Source of the DNA: JAHHLP01 sp041609895
Lineage (GTDB): Bacteria > Bacteroidota > Rhodothermia > Rhodothermales > JABDKH01
Length of the DNA stretch: 6,444 nucleotides
Reading direction: 5' to 3'
Assembly: GCA_041609895.1 (NCBI GenBank)
Contig: JBFIPX010000189.1
Span: 1-6,444 of the forward strand
A program made the translations under genes and the position numbers. Shown piece by piece: positions 6,243-6,444 of this stretch. Position 1 is the first letter of the stretch, and the number at the start of each line of letters is the position of its first letter. The notes below the pieces were generated by a model, which worked only from the letters and a program-made list of their open reading frames with translations, ran no database searches and had not been told where the DNA came from.

Positions 6243-6392
6243 TGTTCTGGATGTCAAGCGATGAATGAAATCATTGCTGCTCCCGGTTCACCATCTATCC
6301 GTAGCATGTGTGGGTAAGAATAGGACCACGTCCGGGGAGCGGGCGAAGTCCGGACCCTAAACGCGACATTACGAATTTGTCGGATCGAATCG
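6243..6392 (-). promoter_or_regulatory. Leader/promoter region of the TfoX-like gene
   Basis: This stretch between the upstream terminator and the TfoX-like start must contain the promoter of the three-gene unit, but no convincing -35/-10 pair was found. It holds a six-base-pair inverted repeat (GTCCGG 6330-6335 with CCGGAC 6350-6355, 14-base loop) that also contains the 8-base palindrome GTCCGGAC. A TATTCT box occurs on the minus strand near 6315-6320. A six-codon ATG frame (6274-6254, MISFIA) has GGGAG five bases ahead of it, a better ribosome site than the TfoX-like gene itself has. Confidence 0.4.
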
Positions 6393-6434
6393 AAAAAGTT
6401 GGAACACGCGATTTCTCAACGCGTGAGATCCAAC
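6393..6434 (-). terminator. Strong intrinsic terminator for a minus-strand gene lying beyond the right edge
   Basis: On the minus strand GTTGGA (6434-6429), a TCT bulge, CACGCG (6425-6420), a nine-base loop, CGCGTG (6410-6405), a single T, and TCCAAC (6403-6398) form a twelve-pair stem with one small internal loop, followed at once by TTTTT (6397-6393). This is a textbook Rho-independent terminator in the direction of all genes in the window. The mirror side on the plus strand has only GTTTCAATTA, so the minus orientation is favoured. Confidence 0.8.
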
Positions 6435-6444
6435 GTTTCAATTA

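Noticed and set aside
1..6444. tRNA, rRNA, CRISPR array, insertion sequence or phage genes
   Set aside because: No cloverleaf, repeat-spacer pattern, transposase or terminal repeats were seen by reading both strands. A tool-based scan was not possible here.

Overview
This is a bacterial chromosomal segment with no sign of phage, plasmid, insertion sequence, CRISPR or RNA genes. All seven genes that can be supported lie on the minus strand, so transcription runs from high to low coordinates. Base composition looks moderately GC-rich (judged by eye, not calculated). The lineage cannot be fixed. A bacillithiol-transferase-like DinB protein and a fused acetyl-CoA synthetase/GNAT protein would fit a GC-rich Bacteroidota/Rhodothermota-type or similar environmental bacterium. 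Good Shine-Dalgarno sequences before several genes argue against a typical low-SD Bacteroidota. Treat the lineage as a guess.

Right end to centre (6444 to 4881): a strong hairpin with a T-run (6393-6434) ends transcription entering from outside the window. A leader of about 150 bases follows, then a TfoX N-domain-like protein (6242-5913), a small helical DUF6483-like protein (5867-5415) and a DinB/YfiT(BstA)-like putative metal-dependent transferase (5411-4881). The spacings are 45 and 3 bases, so these three probably form one transcription unit, with the last two translationally coupled.

Centre (4880 to 3807): a good sigma70-type promoter (4766-4738) reads into a 122-residue single-pass membrane protein with a cytoplasmic-type coiled coil (4674-4306). 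After 118 bases that contain a perfect 14-base inverted repeat comes a VOC (glyoxalase-fold) protein with a very strong ribosome binding site (4187-3807).

Left half (3806 to 1): a 338-base gap without a convincing gene holds a 13-base inverted repeat. It precedes the dominant gene of the window, a 910-residue fusion of an ADP-forming acyl-CoA synthetase (alpha and beta parts) to a GNAT acetyltransferase (3468-736), the architecture of the protein lysine acetyltransferase Pat/PatZ. A 189-residue uncharacterised protein (686-117) follows 49 bases downstream and ends in a small hairpin plus T-run that may be the terminator of this unit.

Functionally the window is mostly housekeeping and accessory metabolism: acetyl-CoA/acetate metabolism or protein acetylation, possible low-molecular-weight thiol chemistry, and small proteins of unknown role. 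I found no convincing new multi-gene system. The most interesting points are the retained catalytic-type histidine in the synthetase/acetyltransferase fusion and the uncharacterised small proteins.
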